Shown: one piece after another, positions 18,773 to 27,241 of the stretch
Layout: each line of letters starts with the position of its first letter
How positions within the stretch are numbered: position 1 is the first letter of the stretch
Assembly: GCF_050749815.1 (NCBI RefSeq)
Contig: NZ_CP192735.1
Span: 2,542,001 to 2,606,000, forward strand
DNA: 64,000 nucleotides
Direction: 5' to 3'
DNA from: Dyella_A sp050749815
Lineage (GTDB): Bacteria; Pseudomonadota; Gammaproteobacteria; Xanthomonadales; Rhodanobacteraceae
Notes under the pieces: model-generated
Database searches by the model: none
Told to the model about the DNA's origin: nothing
What the model saw: the letters and a program-made list of their open reading frames with translations, nothing else
Made by a program: the position numbers and the translations under genes

Positions 18773-21205
18773 ATGGTTACCCGCCGCCGCTTCCTGCAAG
18801 GTTCCGCCGCCGCCCTCACCCTGCTGGGCACGCGCCTGGCACCGGCCTCGCCGCTCGCCGCCGCGCTGTCCGCCGCCCGCCAGCGGGAGCCGGCCGCCAG
18901 CTCCCTCACGGGCGGACTGTCGCGCTACGTGGACGTATTCATCGGCACCGGCGGCCACGGCCACACCTTCCCCGGCGCCACCCGGCCGTTCGGCATGGTG
19001 CAGCTCAGCCCCGACACCCACGACCAGGGCTGGGACGCCTGCTCGGGCTACCACCAGGGCGATGGCTCGATCATGGGCTTCTCGCACACGCACCTGAGCG
19101 GTACCGGCGCCAGCGACATGCTCGACGTGCTGGTGATGCCGGCGCAGGGACCGGTGCGACTCGACCCCGGCGCGCGCGGCCGGCCCGAGGTGAATTACCG
19201 CTCGCAGTTCGACGGCATGCCGCCGAAGGGTGTGCAGCAACCGCCGGTCGACGCGACGATCACACCGGGACCGGGCTATCGCTCGCGCTACGACCGCGCC
19301 AGCGAGCAGGCGCGGCCGGGCTACTACCGAGTGCATCTCACCGACCACGACATCCTCGCCGAACTTACCGCCACCGCGCGCACCGGCCTGCATCGCTACA
19401 CCTTCCATGGCGCTGGCGCGGGCCATCTGCTGGTCGATCTCGCGCACGGCTTCCACGACGGCGACGAGCCGGCCAAAGTCTCCGATGCGCTGCTGCGGGT
19501 GGTCGGCAACGACACCCTGGTCGGCAGCCGCCACGTGCACCAGTGGGCGAACGGTCGGCAGATCCATTTCGCCATGAAACTCTCGCGCCCGTTCACGCAC
19601 GCCACGCTGTACCGCGAGGACGCCGCGCTGGACGAGGCCAGCGAAGCGCGCGGCGATCACCTGAAGGCCGCACTGCACATCGACGACGCCGCCAGTGCAC
19701 CGCTGCTGGTGAAGGTGGGCCTGTCCGGCGTGGACATCGACGGCGCGCTGCGCAACCTGGAGGCCGAGTCACTGGGCTGGGACTTCGACGCCACCCGCGA
19801 CGCCGCGCTGGCCGAATGGGAGCACGAGCTGGGCCGCATCCACATCGACACCGGCTCCGATGCGACGCGGCGCACCTTCTACACCGCGCTCTACCACACC
19901 ATGTTGGCGCCCACGCTGTTCAGCGACGTCGACGGCCGCTACCGCGGCATGGATCTGGCCGTGCACACGCTGCCGTCGGGGTCACACAACTACAGCACCT
20001 ATTCGCTGTGGGACACCTATCGCGCGCTGCATCCCCTACTCACCCTGGTGCAGCCCGAGCGCGTGCCCGACCTCGTCAACGGCCTGATCCGCATGGCCGC
20101 CGAGAGCCCGGACGGCCCGCCGGTATGGCCGCTGCAAGGCGTGGAGACCGCCTGCATGATCGGCTACCACTCGGCCTCGGTCGTGGCCGAGGCGATCGCC
20201 AAGGGCTTCGAGGGCATCGACGTCGTTAAGGCCTGGCCGCTGTTCCGCCGGCGGGCGATGGACGACGACTACCGCGGCCTGCCGTACTACCGCAAGCTCG
20301 GTTACATCCCCAGCGACAAGGACTGGGAGGCGGTGAGCAAGACGCTGGAATACACGTACGACGACTGGGCCGTGGCGCGTATCGCCGATGCCGCCGGCGC
20401 GCACGACGATGCGAAGGCGCTGCGCGAGCGTTCGCGCAACTACGCGCACGTGTTCGACGCCAAGCTCGGCTTCGTGCGCCCGCGCGGCGAGAACGGTCAG
20501 TGGCTCGAGCCGTTCGATCCGCGCGCGGTGGGCCACAGTGCGCGCTGGCGCGACTTCACCGAATCCAACGCGTGGCAGGCCACCTTCCTCAACCAGCACG
20601 ACCTGCACCACTACATCGGCATGTTCGGCGGCGACGCGGCGTTCGAGCGCAAGCTCGATGCGCTGTTCACCACCGACTCCACCCAGGTCGGCGACACCCC
20701 GCCGGACGTCGCCGGGCTCGTCGGTCAGTACGCCCACGGCAACGAGCCCAGCCACCATGTGGCCTACCTCTATGCCTATGCCGGCGTGCATCACAAGACC
20801 CAGGCGCGCGTGCGCATGCTGCTGCAGACGATGTACGCCGACCAGCCCGACGGCCTGGCCGGCAACGAGGACTGCGGCCAGATGAGTGCGTGGTACGTGC
20901 TCGGCGCACTGGGCCTGTACGCGGTCGACCCGGTCAGCACGAACTACGTGTTCGGCAGCCCGCTGCTGGACCGCGCCGAACTCGCGCTCGGCGGCGATCG
21001 CAGGCTGGTGATCGAAACCATCGGCAACAGCACCGACACGCCGTACATCCAGTCGGTGACGTGGAACGGCCAGCCGTGGACCCGGAGCTGGATCAGCCAC
21101 GCCGAGCTGGCCAAGGGCGGCACACTCGCCTTCACCATGGGCCGCACGCCGAACCCCGCGTTCGGGCGCGATGCCGAGGATCGGCCGCCGTCGATGCGTG
21201 TGTGA
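18773..21205 (+). CDS. GH92 alpha-mannosidase (Tat-exported)
   Basis: The 810-residue enzyme belongs to family GH92, calcium-dependent inverting exo-alpha-mannosidases acting mostly on alpha-1,2- or alpha-1,3-linked mannose. A twin-arginine signal (TRRRFLQGSAA) leads into the N-terminal sandwich domain starting YVDVFIGTGGHGHTFPGATRPFG, a GH92 hallmark. The C-terminal helical domain contains YAHGNEPSHHVAYLYAYAG (its Glu is the likely catalytic acid) and GNEDCGQMSAWYVLGALG. The ATG at 18773 is preceded by AGAGAG and begins exactly at the Tat motif. It is the last gene of the three-gene mannosidase operon. Linkage specificity cannot be read from the sequence. Confidence 0.94.
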   Translation: MVTRRRFLQGSAAALTLLGTRLAPASPLAAALSAARQREPAASSLTGGLSRYVDVFIGTGGHGHTFPGATRPFGMVQLSPDTHDQGWDACSGYHQGDGSIMGFSHTHLSGTGASDMLDVLVMPAQGPVRLDPGARGRPEVNYRSQFDGMPPKGVQQPPVDATITPGPGYRSRYDRASEQARPGYYRVHLTDHDILAELTATARTGLHRYTFHGAGAGHLLVDLAHGFHDGDEPAKVSDALLRVVGNDTLVGSRHVHQWANGRQIHFAMKLSRPFTHATLYREDAALDEASEARGDHLKAALHIDDAASAPLLVKVGLSGVDIDGALRNLEAESLGWDFDATRDAALAEWEHELGRIHIDTGSDATRRTFYTALYHTMLAPTLFSDVDGRYRGMDLAVHTLPSGSHNYSTYSLWDTYRALHPLLTLVQPERVPDLVNGLIRMAAESPDGPPVWPLQGVETACMIGYHSASVVAEAIAKGFEGIDVVKAWPLFRRRAMDDDYRGLPYYRKLGYIPSDKDWEAVSKTLEYTYDDWAVARIADAAGAHDDAKALRERSRNYAHVFDAKLGFVRPRGENGQWLEPFDPRAVGHSARWRDFTESNAWQATFLNQHDLHHYIGMFGGDAAFERKLDALFTTDSTQVGDTPPDVAGLVGQYAHGNEPSHHVAYLYAYAGVHHKTQARVRMLLQTMYADQPDGLAGNEDCGQMSAWYVLGALGLYAVDPVSTNYVFGSPLLDRAELALGGDRRLVIETIGNSTDTPYIQSVTWNGQPWTRSWISHAELAKGGTLAFTMGRTPNPAFGRDAEDRPPSMRV

Positions 21206-21323
21206 CGGATTTGCGCCCGTGTGCTGAAGCCACTACTGGTCGCGACCTAGCGGCTGCCGCCGGCGGAGACGGAGACGAGATAGCCTGTGGAGTTCGCCCG
21301 CAGTCGATGCGGCAACGCTGTAA

Positions 21324-21345
21324 TGCCCTCGCGCCACCGAGGGCA
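21324..21345. other. Hairpin in the convergent gap after the GH92 gene
   Basis: An 8-bp perfect stem (TGCCCTCG / CGAGGGCA) with a 6-nt loop sits between the plus-strand GH92 gene and the minus-strand sulfotransferase gene. It lacks a T-run on either side, so it is at best a weak or factor-assisted terminator. Confidence 0.35.
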
Positions 21346-21350
21346 ACAAA

Positions 21351-22961
21351 TCATGACAGCGCGCGCCGCAACGTCTCCAGTTGCGCTGCGTAATTCTGCC
21401 AATCGCCGAGTCCTCGGCCGTGGATGGCCTCGCGGACCTGTGCGCTGCTGGGCGTGGCCACGGGCGCAGGGTTGCGCTCGGGATGCAGGCAATCCTCCTC
21501 CAGCTCCAGTCCGCAGTACGCCAGCACAGTGCGCATCACCGCCTCCGGCTGTTGCACCAGCGAGGCATACGGGACATCGAGCAGGGCATCGGGAAACGTG
21601 GCGTGCCAATGCGCCATCAGACGAACGTACAGCCTGTGATAGTGCGCCAGCGAACCCATGTCGTAGCTGTAGGCCGATGTATGGCCGAACATGGCCTTCA
21701 GATTGGAGAAGCACACGTCCATCGGCTCGCGAACCGTGTGCAGGATCGGAGCGTGCGGCAACGCTCGGTGGATCAGGTCAATGAAGGGGAAGTTCGTCGG
21801 CAGCTTATTGATGTAATACTGGTGTCCCTGCGCGCGCCATTGGGTCTGTCGCAGGTAGCGCGCCCCCAGCTCGTGAAAATCGATATTTCTGCTGCGTCGG
21901 ATGAGCTCCAGCCGATGCTTCGCACCACCATCGGGCACATCGGCAAGCCACTGCAACTGGCGCAGCAGATCGTTGATCTCGCCTGCGGAGATTACTTTCG
22001 AGTGATTCGACAGCATGCGATCGAGCAAGGTCGAGCCTGACCGCGGCATGCCGACGATGAAAATGGGCACGGGACCATCGAATCGCGGCGCCAATCTGGC
22101 GCCGCCGACATTCCCGGCCAGGGGCTGGCGGATGATCGCATCCGTGACCGCAGCCTCGCCGTCGGCATCGTATGGATTGAATGCGTGCATGATCGCGTTG
22201 CTGCGCTCCAGCGCCGCCCAGGCCTCGTCATGCTGCCCAAGGTCATCCAGCTCCTTGAACAGGGCATGCTCGAACTCGGCGCGGATGAGACTGTCCTCAG
22301 GGACCTTGCTATCCACCGGGATGCGGCGAAGCTGCGTACGCAGGAAGTCGAGGTGGTTCGACTCGGTGGTCTGTCGGCGCAGACGGGCCTGCGCCATCGC
22401 CGCCCCGCTGAAGGCCGGCCAACGGCGCAAGCAGGCATCCAGCACCGCGCCCGCCCGCTCCATCTGGCCGGTGAACTGAAGCAGCATGGCGTGCAGGTAA
22501 TGCTCGTCCGGCGTATCCACGCCCGCAGCCATCGCCTTTTCGATCAGGGCAAGCGCGGCCGGAATGTCGTTGAGCATCCAGCGCAGATGTGCCTGCGCGG
22601 CCAGCAGGTCGCCGGAAGGATCGCGCGCCAGCGCGGGATGATCGAGACAATGGCGTGCCGCCACCGTTTCGCCGCAAAGGCAGAGGCGTCGCACCAGTTG
22701 GGTGATCAGCGCCGCATCCTCGGGAGGACGCGACACCACCGCCAGCAGCTCTCGGGTCGACGCACGCAGCTGGCCACGCTCGAGCAGTACGCCGGCCAGT
22801 TGCATACGCGCGACTGCGTCGTGCGGCACGCGCTGGAGCAGGGACTCCAGCGTCGTCTGCGCAGCGACCAGTTGGTGACTTTCAAGGTATTGCTGGGCAC
22901 GGCGCCGAAGGCGATCCTCCGCCGCATGAAAAGGGTCGGTTGTCATCGACAGATGGTGCAT
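21351..22961 (-). CDS. TPR-containing sulfotransferase family protein
   Basis: About 536 residues. The N-terminal half (about 10-260) is helical with degenerate tetratricopeptide repeats (LESHQLVAAQTTLESLLQR, LLAAQAHLRWMLND). The C-terminal half is a sulfotransferase domain beginning PIFIVGMPRSGSTLLDRML (about residue 300), which is the PAPS 5'-phosphosulfate loop, followed by INKLPTNFPFIDLIHR and HTVREPMDVCFSN, the 3'-phosphate-binding strand and helix. It should transfer sulfate from PAPS to an unknown protein or small molecule. Related enzymes include tyrosylprotein sulfotransferases, but the substrate is not predictable. The start is uncertain: ATG at 22961 or at 22946, neither with a strong ribosome site; the frame is open upstream to 23102 without conserved sequence. 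Confidence 0.83.
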   Translation of the reverse strand: MHHLSMTTDPFHAAEDRLRRRAQQYLESHQLVAAQTTLESLLQRVPHDAVARMQLAGVLLERGQLRASTRELLAVVSRPPEDAALITQLVRRLCLCGETVAARHCLDHPALARDPSGDLLAAQAHLRWMLNDIPAALALIEKAMAAGVDTPDEHYLHAMLLQFTGQMERAGAVLDACLRRWPAFSGAAMAQARLRRQTTESNHLDFLRTQLRRIPVDSKVPEDSLIRAEFEHALFKELDDLGQHDEAWAALERSNAIMHAFNPYDADGEAAVTDAIIRQPLAGNVGGARLAPRFDGPVPIFIVGMPRSGSTLLDRMLSNHSKVISAGEINDLLRQLQWLADVPDGGAKHRLELIRRSRNIDFHELGARYLRQTQWRAQGHQYYINKLPTNFPFIDLIHRALPHAPILHTVREPMDVCFSNLKAMFGHTSAYSYDMGSLAHYHRLYVRLMAHWHATFPDALLDVPYASLVQQPEAVMRTVLAYCGLELEEDCLHPERNPAPVATPSSAQVREAIHGRGLGDWQNYAAQLETLRRALS

Positions 22962-23157
22962 TGAGCCGCAGCGCCAAAGCAAATGGCGGAAAGCCGCCAA
23001 CGATGGTCCTGACCGATCGAAAACGTCAGCATCTCGCACGGCCCCATGAAGACGACGCAGATTGTGTCCACGCCGCCTACCACGTCTGTGCACCACGCCC
23101 ACATCGGGTGGAACGACTGCCCGCGAGTGCAGGGGTGAAGCCGCCCAACGGCCGAAG

Positions 23158-23946
23158 TCAGTCTGTGCCGGCGAAGGCGTGATCCAGCCAGCCGTGCATC
23201 AGCCGGTAGCTGCGGGCTGCGGCGCGGGCGTCGTACATGCAGCCGGGGCTTTGCTGGTCGGTCTCGGTGAAGCAATGCACGGCGTGGCCGAGCACGACGA
23301 ACTGCCAGTCGGCCGGGCTGGCGCGCATCTCGTCCATGAAGGCCGGCGCGTCGGGCATGGTGCCCTTGTCGTCGGCGCCGTTCATCACCAGCACGCGTGC
23401 CTTGATCTGCTTGGCCAGCGCGGGATCGTCGGTGCTGAGGCCGCCGTGGAAAGAGACCACCGCCGCGACGGCCGCGCCGCTGCGTGCCAGGTCGAGCACG
23501 GCGGTGCCGCCGAAGCAGAAGCCGATCGCGGCCAGGTGCTCAAGATCGATCGGCGCGTCCTTGGCCTGCGCCTTGAGCTGCGCGAGGGCAGTGGCCATGC
23601 GCTGACGCAGTAGCGGTCGATTGCCATAAAGCGGCTTGGTGGCCGCCTGGGCCTGATCGTTGTTGGCCGGCCGCACGCCTTCGCCGTAGAGGTCGGTGAC
23701 CAGGATCACGTACTGCTTGCCGGCGATCACCTCGGCCTTCTTCACGGCCATCGCATTCACGCCGTACCAGTTCGGCACCATCACCAGGCCGGGGCGTTTG
23801 GTGGCTACCGCGTTGTCGTAGACCAGCACGCTGCGGAAGGTGGTGCCGTCCTTGGTCCAGGTAACGGTCTTGTGCACCATCGCCGCCTGGGCAGCAAACG
23901 AGCCGAGCGAAAGAATCAGCAGCGAAGCGAGACGAAGCAGGCGCAT
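23158..23946 (-). CDS. Exported dienelactone hydrolase-family protein
   Basis: The 262-residue alpha/beta hydrolase has a signal peptide (MRLLRLASLLILSLGSFAAQA), unlike classic cytosolic dienelactone hydrolases. The nucleophile elbow reads GFCFGG, so the nucleophile is the cysteine typical of this family. The Asp (NGADDKG) and His (LGHAVHCF) complete a plausible triad. The ATG at 23946 has a GGAG site eight bases upstream; the longer frame start is inside the preceding gene. It lies 34 nt after the second ubiquinone hydroxylase gene on the same strand and may be cotranscribed with it. The physiological ester is unknown. Confidence 0.85.
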   Translation of the reverse strand: MRLLRLASLLILSLGSFAAQAAMVHKTVTWTKDGTTFRSVLVYDNAVATKRPGLVMVPNWYGVNAMAVKKAEVIAGKQYVILVTDLYGEGVRPANNDQAQAATKPLYGNRPLLRQRMATALAQLKAQAKDAPIDLEHLAAIGFCFGGTAVLDLARSGAAVAAVVSFHGGLSTDDPALAKQIKARVLVMNGADDKGTMPDAPAFMDEMRASPADWQFVVLGHAVHCFTETDQQSPGCMYDARAAARSYRLMHGWLDHAFAGTD

Positions 23947-23980
23947 GGCAGGTACTCCGGTGGGCTTGGCAGGGAGAAAA

Positions 23981-25291
23981 TCAACGTCCGGCGGCATGAT
24001 CGCCGAGCCGTTGCTTGAGCGGAGTCAGGCGATCGAGCAGGCGCACGCCGAGGCCGCGCGCGGCAACCAGCGGCGGCGCCTGCCACGCGTAGATGCGCGC
24101 CAGGGCATCGAAGCCGAGCGCGTCCAGCGTGTCGGCGCTACGGCGGCGCCGCGCATAACGGCGCAGCACGTGCGGCGCAGCGATGTCGCGTCCTTGGTCG
24201 CGCACGGTCACCAGCGTGTCACGCAGCTCGATCACGTCGCGCAGGCCCAGGTTCACGCCCTGCCCGGCCAGCGGATGCACCGCGTGTGCCGCGTCGCCGA
24301 GCAGCACTAGGCGCTCGGCGTCGTAGCGTTCGGCCAGCTTCAGCTGCAGCGGGAACGCGGCGCGGGCGCCGGTGCCGATAACCCGGCCCAGGCGAAAGTC
24401 GCTGGCCACGCCCACGGCGTCGCAGAACGCCGCCTCGTCCAGCGCCAGCACGCGCGCGGCCTCGTCTTCAGGCAGCGACCACACGATCGAGCAGCGCCCG
24501 TCGGCCAGCGGCAGCAGAGCCAGCGGACCGGTGGGCAGGAAGCGCTGCCAGGCCGTGTTTGCGTGGGGTCGTTCGGTGCGCACATGCGCCACCACGCCGC
24601 GCTGGCGGTAGTCGCGTCCGCGCGTGCCGATGCCGGCCATCGCGCGCAGCGGCGAGGCTGCGCCGTCGGCCGCCACCAGCAAGCGCGCGGACACGCTGCC
24701 GTCCACGCGCTCGTCGTAGGAGCCCGCTCGCGGGCGATGCTCCTGGCTTCGGTGGAGATCAGGAGCAACAGCATCGCCCGCGAGCGGGCTCCTACCAGGG
24801 TGAAGATCGAGGGCGATGCGATCCTCGCGCACCTCGAAGCCCGATACCTCGGCCGGGCACCGGCGCTCGACGCCAGCCGCCTCCAGTGCCCGCCACAGCA
24901 TCGACTGCACCAGGTTGTTCTCGACGATGCAGCCGAGCTCGGCCTGGCCACTGGCGGCGGCATCGAAGTCGATGGCCGCGCCGCTGCCGGCGTCCCATAC
25001 ATGCATGTGCGCATAGGGTCCGACACGCGCCTGACGAATGGACGTCCAGACGCCCAGCTCGTCCAGCAGGCCGATCGCCGAGGGCGCCAGGCCGACCACG
25101 CGCAGATCGACTTCGTCCTCGATCCGCCAGGGTGCCGGCGCGCGCGCCTCGATCAACGCGGTGGCAAAGCCCTCGCGCGCCAGCGCCAGCGCAGCCGCGG
25201 CGCCAACCATGCCGCCACCGACGATGGCGACGTCGAGCTCAGGCCCGCGGCGGCGAATAGCGGCGTCTCGCGTACCGGGAAAGCGGCTCAT
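23981..25291 (-). CDS. Ubiquinone-biosynthesis FAD hydroxylase (UbiF/UbiI-like) carrying an in-frame REP insertion
   Basis: A 436-residue flavoprotein monooxygenase of the UbiH/UbiF/UbiI (VisC) family that hydroxylates the ring of ubiquinone intermediates. Visible motifs: the FAD Rossmann motif VAIVGGGMVGAA near the start, LRVVGLAPSAIGLLDELGVW, VENNLVQSMLW, ARLLVAADGAASPLR, and the second FAD motif LLGDAAHAVHPLAGQGVNLGLRD. Its start overlaps the ubiH stop by 4 nt. Residues about 166-192 are not family sequence: they are the translation of an 80-bp palindromic REP pair placed between the LDL strand and DGSVSARLLV, where relatives have a short turn. The frame is kept, so the protein is complete but longer by about 27 residues. 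UbiF and UbiI specificity cannot be told apart here. Confidence 0.9.
   Translation of the reverse strand: MSRFPGTRDAAIRRRGPELDVAIVGGGMVGAAAALALAREGFATALIEARAPAPWRIEDEVDLRVVGLAPSAIGLLDELGVWTSIRQARVGPYAHMHVWDAGSGAAIDFDAAASGQAELGCIVENNLVQSMLWRALEAAGVERRCPAEVSGFEVREDRIALDLHPGRSPLAGDAVAPDLHRSQEHRPRAGSYDERVDGSVSARLLVAADGAASPLRAMAGIGTRGRDYRQRGVVAHVRTERPHANTAWQRFLPTGPLALLPLADGRCSIVWSLPEDEAARVLALDEAAFCDAVGVASDFRLGRVIGTGARAAFPLQLKLAERYDAERLVLLGDAAHAVHPLAGQGVNLGLRDVIELRDTLVTVRDQGRDIAAPHVLRRYARRRRSADTLDALGFDALARIYAWQAPPLVAARGLGVRLLDRLTPLKQRLGDHAAGR
24716..24795. repeat. GTAG-type REP inverted pair inside a ubiquinone hydroxylase gene
   Basis: Two 26-nt arms (24716-24741 and 24770-24795) are perfect reverse complements, separated by 28 nt. 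Each arm starts with GTAGGAG and contains its own small hairpin, GCCCGC TC GCGGGC. This structure (GTAG head, hairpin with GAT bulge, tail-to-tail pair) is that of repetitive extragenic palindromes of Stenotrophomonas and related genera, which are thought to be moved by RAYT transposases. REPs normally lie between genes; here the pair is within an open frame. A related pair lies at 57861-57946. Confidence 0.85.
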
Positions 25292-26511
25292 GGCAGCGGC
25301 TCCAGCACGGCGCGCGGCGGCTCCCCGCGGAAACCCATGCCGCGCCGCGCAAGCATCTTCTGCAGCGGCGGCACGCGGTCGTACGCCAGCAGCGCCAGCG
25401 ACCGGAACGGCGCCAGTAGGGGCTGCGGCAGGCAGGCCAGCTGCACCAGGCCGTGGCTCATGGTCATCGTGCCCTCGCGATCGGGCGCGCGCCGCGTCGC
25501 ATAGGTGTCCAGCAGCGCCGGCGCGCCAGGATCGGGCGCCCCGGCCACGAGCTCGGCGAGGGTCAGTGCGTCGCGCAGGCCGAGGTTGAAGCCCTGCGCG
25601 CCGATCGGGTGCACGGTCTGCGCCGCGTTGCCGACCAATACCGCCCGTGGACCGACCAGCCGCGTGGCTGCGACGCGACGGATCGCCCAGGGTTGTCGGC
25701 GCCCCGGCCGGGACAGCCGGCCGAGCTTGCCGCCGAAGCGCCGCTGCGCGAGCGCCGCGTAGGCGGCGTCATCCATCGCGGCCACCGTCTCGGCCTGCGC
25801 GGATGGCACGGTGAGCACCAGTCCGGCACGGCGCTCGGCCAGCGGCAGAACGGCGATCGGGCCTTCGTCGCTGAAACGCTCGAACGCGCGTCCGGCCGGA
25901 TCGCGCTCGGGCGTGATCGTGCAGACGAACAGGCTCTGGTCGTAGTCATGGCGCTCGACGGCGATGCCCAGCCGCTCGCGCACGAACGATTCGGTGCCGT
26001 CGGCGCCCACCACCAGGGCGGCGTCCAGCGTGCGGGTGGCGTCGCCGACACGGATCGTGGCGCGCCAGCCGCCCTCGACACGATCGAGCGCCTGCAACTG
26101 CGCCGGCGCCAGTCGGGTCAGCCCGGTGCATGCTTCAAGTCGCCGCTCCAGCGCCTCGCCCAGCTCGCGCGCCGGCAGCGTCCAGCCCAGCGCATCGACA
26201 TGGTGGCGCGCAGCATCCAGCCGGGCGCTGCCGAATTCGCCGGCGCGGCTGACGTGGATGCGGGTGATCGGTGTGGCGCGTGCCGCGGCACGCGGCCACA
26301 CGCCCAGCGCGCGCAGGCCGTTCACGGTGGCACGGGCCAGGGCCAGGTTGCGTTCGTCGTAGCTGGCCGCGGCGGCACGGCGCGGTGGCGCCGCGTCCAG
26401 CAGGGTGGCCGGTACGCCGGCAGCATCGAGTGCAATCGCCAGGCTGGCGCCGACCAGGCCACCACCGACAATGAGGACGCCGCCCGGGGCGGCAGGGTCG
26501 ATCGGGTTCAT
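25288..26511 (-). CDS. ubiH: 2-octaprenyl-6-methoxyphenol hydroxylase
   Basis: The 407-residue FAD monooxygenase introduces a ring hydroxyl during ubiquinone synthesis at the inner membrane. It shows the FAD-binding GVLIVGGGLVGASLAIAL at the N-terminus, the UbiH-type ITRIHVSRAGEFGSARL stretch, VVGADGTESFVRERLG, and the second FAD motif LVGNAAQTVHPIGAQGFNLGLRD. I chose the ATG at 26511 because the Rossmann strand begins about ten residues later; the upstream open frame has no conserved sequence. The gene heads a unit with the second hydroxylase (ATGA overlap) and the hydrolase gene. The Asp of the usual GDAAH motif is replaced by Asn, a known variation in this subfamily. Confidence 0.9.
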   Translation of the reverse strand: MNPIDPAAPGGVLIVGGGLVGASLAIALDAAGVPATLLDAAPPRRAAAASYDERNLALARATVNGLRALGVWPRAAARATPITRIHVSRAGEFGSARLDAARHHVDALGWTLPARELGEALERRLEACTGLTRLAPAQLQALDRVEGGWRATIRVGDATRTLDAALVVGADGTESFVRERLGIAVERHDYDQSLFVCTITPERDPAGRAFERFSDEGPIAVLPLAERRAGLVLTVPSAQAETVAAMDDAAYAALAQRRFGGKLGRLSRPGRRQPWAIRRVAATRLVGPRAVLVGNAAQTVHPIGAQGFNLGLRDALTLAELVAGAPDPGAPALLDTYATRRAPDREGTMTMSHGLVQLACLPQPLLAPFRSLALLAYDRVPPLQKMLARRGMGFRGEPPRAVLEPLP

Positions 26512-26640
26512 CCGCCGATGATACGCGCCCACCGGCTGGTTCCCGCAGCGGCCGGGTGCCGCGGGCCTGCGGGTCGCCAAGCGCCGGGCGCCCGACTAGA
26601 CTAGCGGATCGATTTCCGCCGTTTTCCTATGGAGCCCCAC

Positions 26641-27234
26641 ATGGCCATGACGCAGTCCCAGCGCCTCGGCATCTTCAGCGTTCTCGCCCTGGTGATGGCC
26701 GCCACGCGCCTGCACCACTTCGATGCGATCCCGGATGCGTCCTGGGGTGTGTTCTTCCTGGCGGGCTTCTGGCTGCGCGGTTCGGCGCGTTGGGCGTTCC
26801 CGCTACTGATGGCCGAGGCGGTGCTGGTCGATTTCTTCGCCATCACCAGCCAAGGGCTGAGCTTCTGGAGCCACTACTGCGTCTCGCCGGGCTACTGGTT
26901 CCTGGTGCCGTCGTACTTCGCGCTGTGGCTGGGCGGCAGTTGGCTGGCCCGCCACCAGGCCGGCCTGCGCGCCTCCACGCTCGGCCTCGCCGCGCTGGCG
27001 CTGCTGGTCAGCGAGGCCGTCTGCTACGCGCTCTCCAACGCGAGCTTCTATTGGCTGTCGCCGACCACCGCCGCCGCGCGCAGCATCGACGGCTGGCTGG
27101 TGAACCTGGGTGACTGGTACCTGCCGTTCCTCGGCACGACCGCGCTGTACGTGGCGATCGGCGCCGTGTTCCACGTGCTGGTGAGCTTGCTCGCCCGCAC
27201 CGTTGACGGCTCGCGGACCAAGTTCGTCGGCTGA
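26641..27234 (+). CDS. btuM: BtuM-type vitamin B12 transporter
   Basis: The 197-residue protein has about six hydrophobic helices and resembles BtuM, a small S-component-like cobalamin importer that works without ABC partners visible nearby. It shows ATRLHHFDAIPDASWGVFFLAGF at the start and YCVSPGYWFLVPSYFALWLGG in the middle. The cysteine in YCVSP is residue 80 from this start; in characterised BtuM a cysteine at this place ligands the cobalt and removes cyanide from B12. The ATG at 26641 has a GGAG site six bases upstream; an ATG at 26629 lies before that site. The next gene encodes the cobalamin adenosyltransferase, supporting the assignment. The family call is from motif memory, not from an alignment. 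Confidence 0.75.
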   Translation: MAMTQSQRLGIFSVLALVMAATRLHHFDAIPDASWGVFFLAGFWLRGSARWAFPLLMAEAVLVDFFAITSQGLSFWSHYCVSPGYWFLVPSYFALWLGGSWLARHQAGLRASTLGLAALALLVSEAVCYALSNASFYWLSPTTAAARSIDGWLVNLGDWYLPFLGTTALYVAIGAVFHVLVSLLARTVDGSRTKFVG

Positions 27235-27241
27235 AGCCGCC

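Noticed and set aside
26512..26640. Possible cobalamin riboswitch before the B12 transporter gene
   Set aside because: The gap is only 129 nt and lacks the conserved B12-box and the riboswitch core; I see no such fold.
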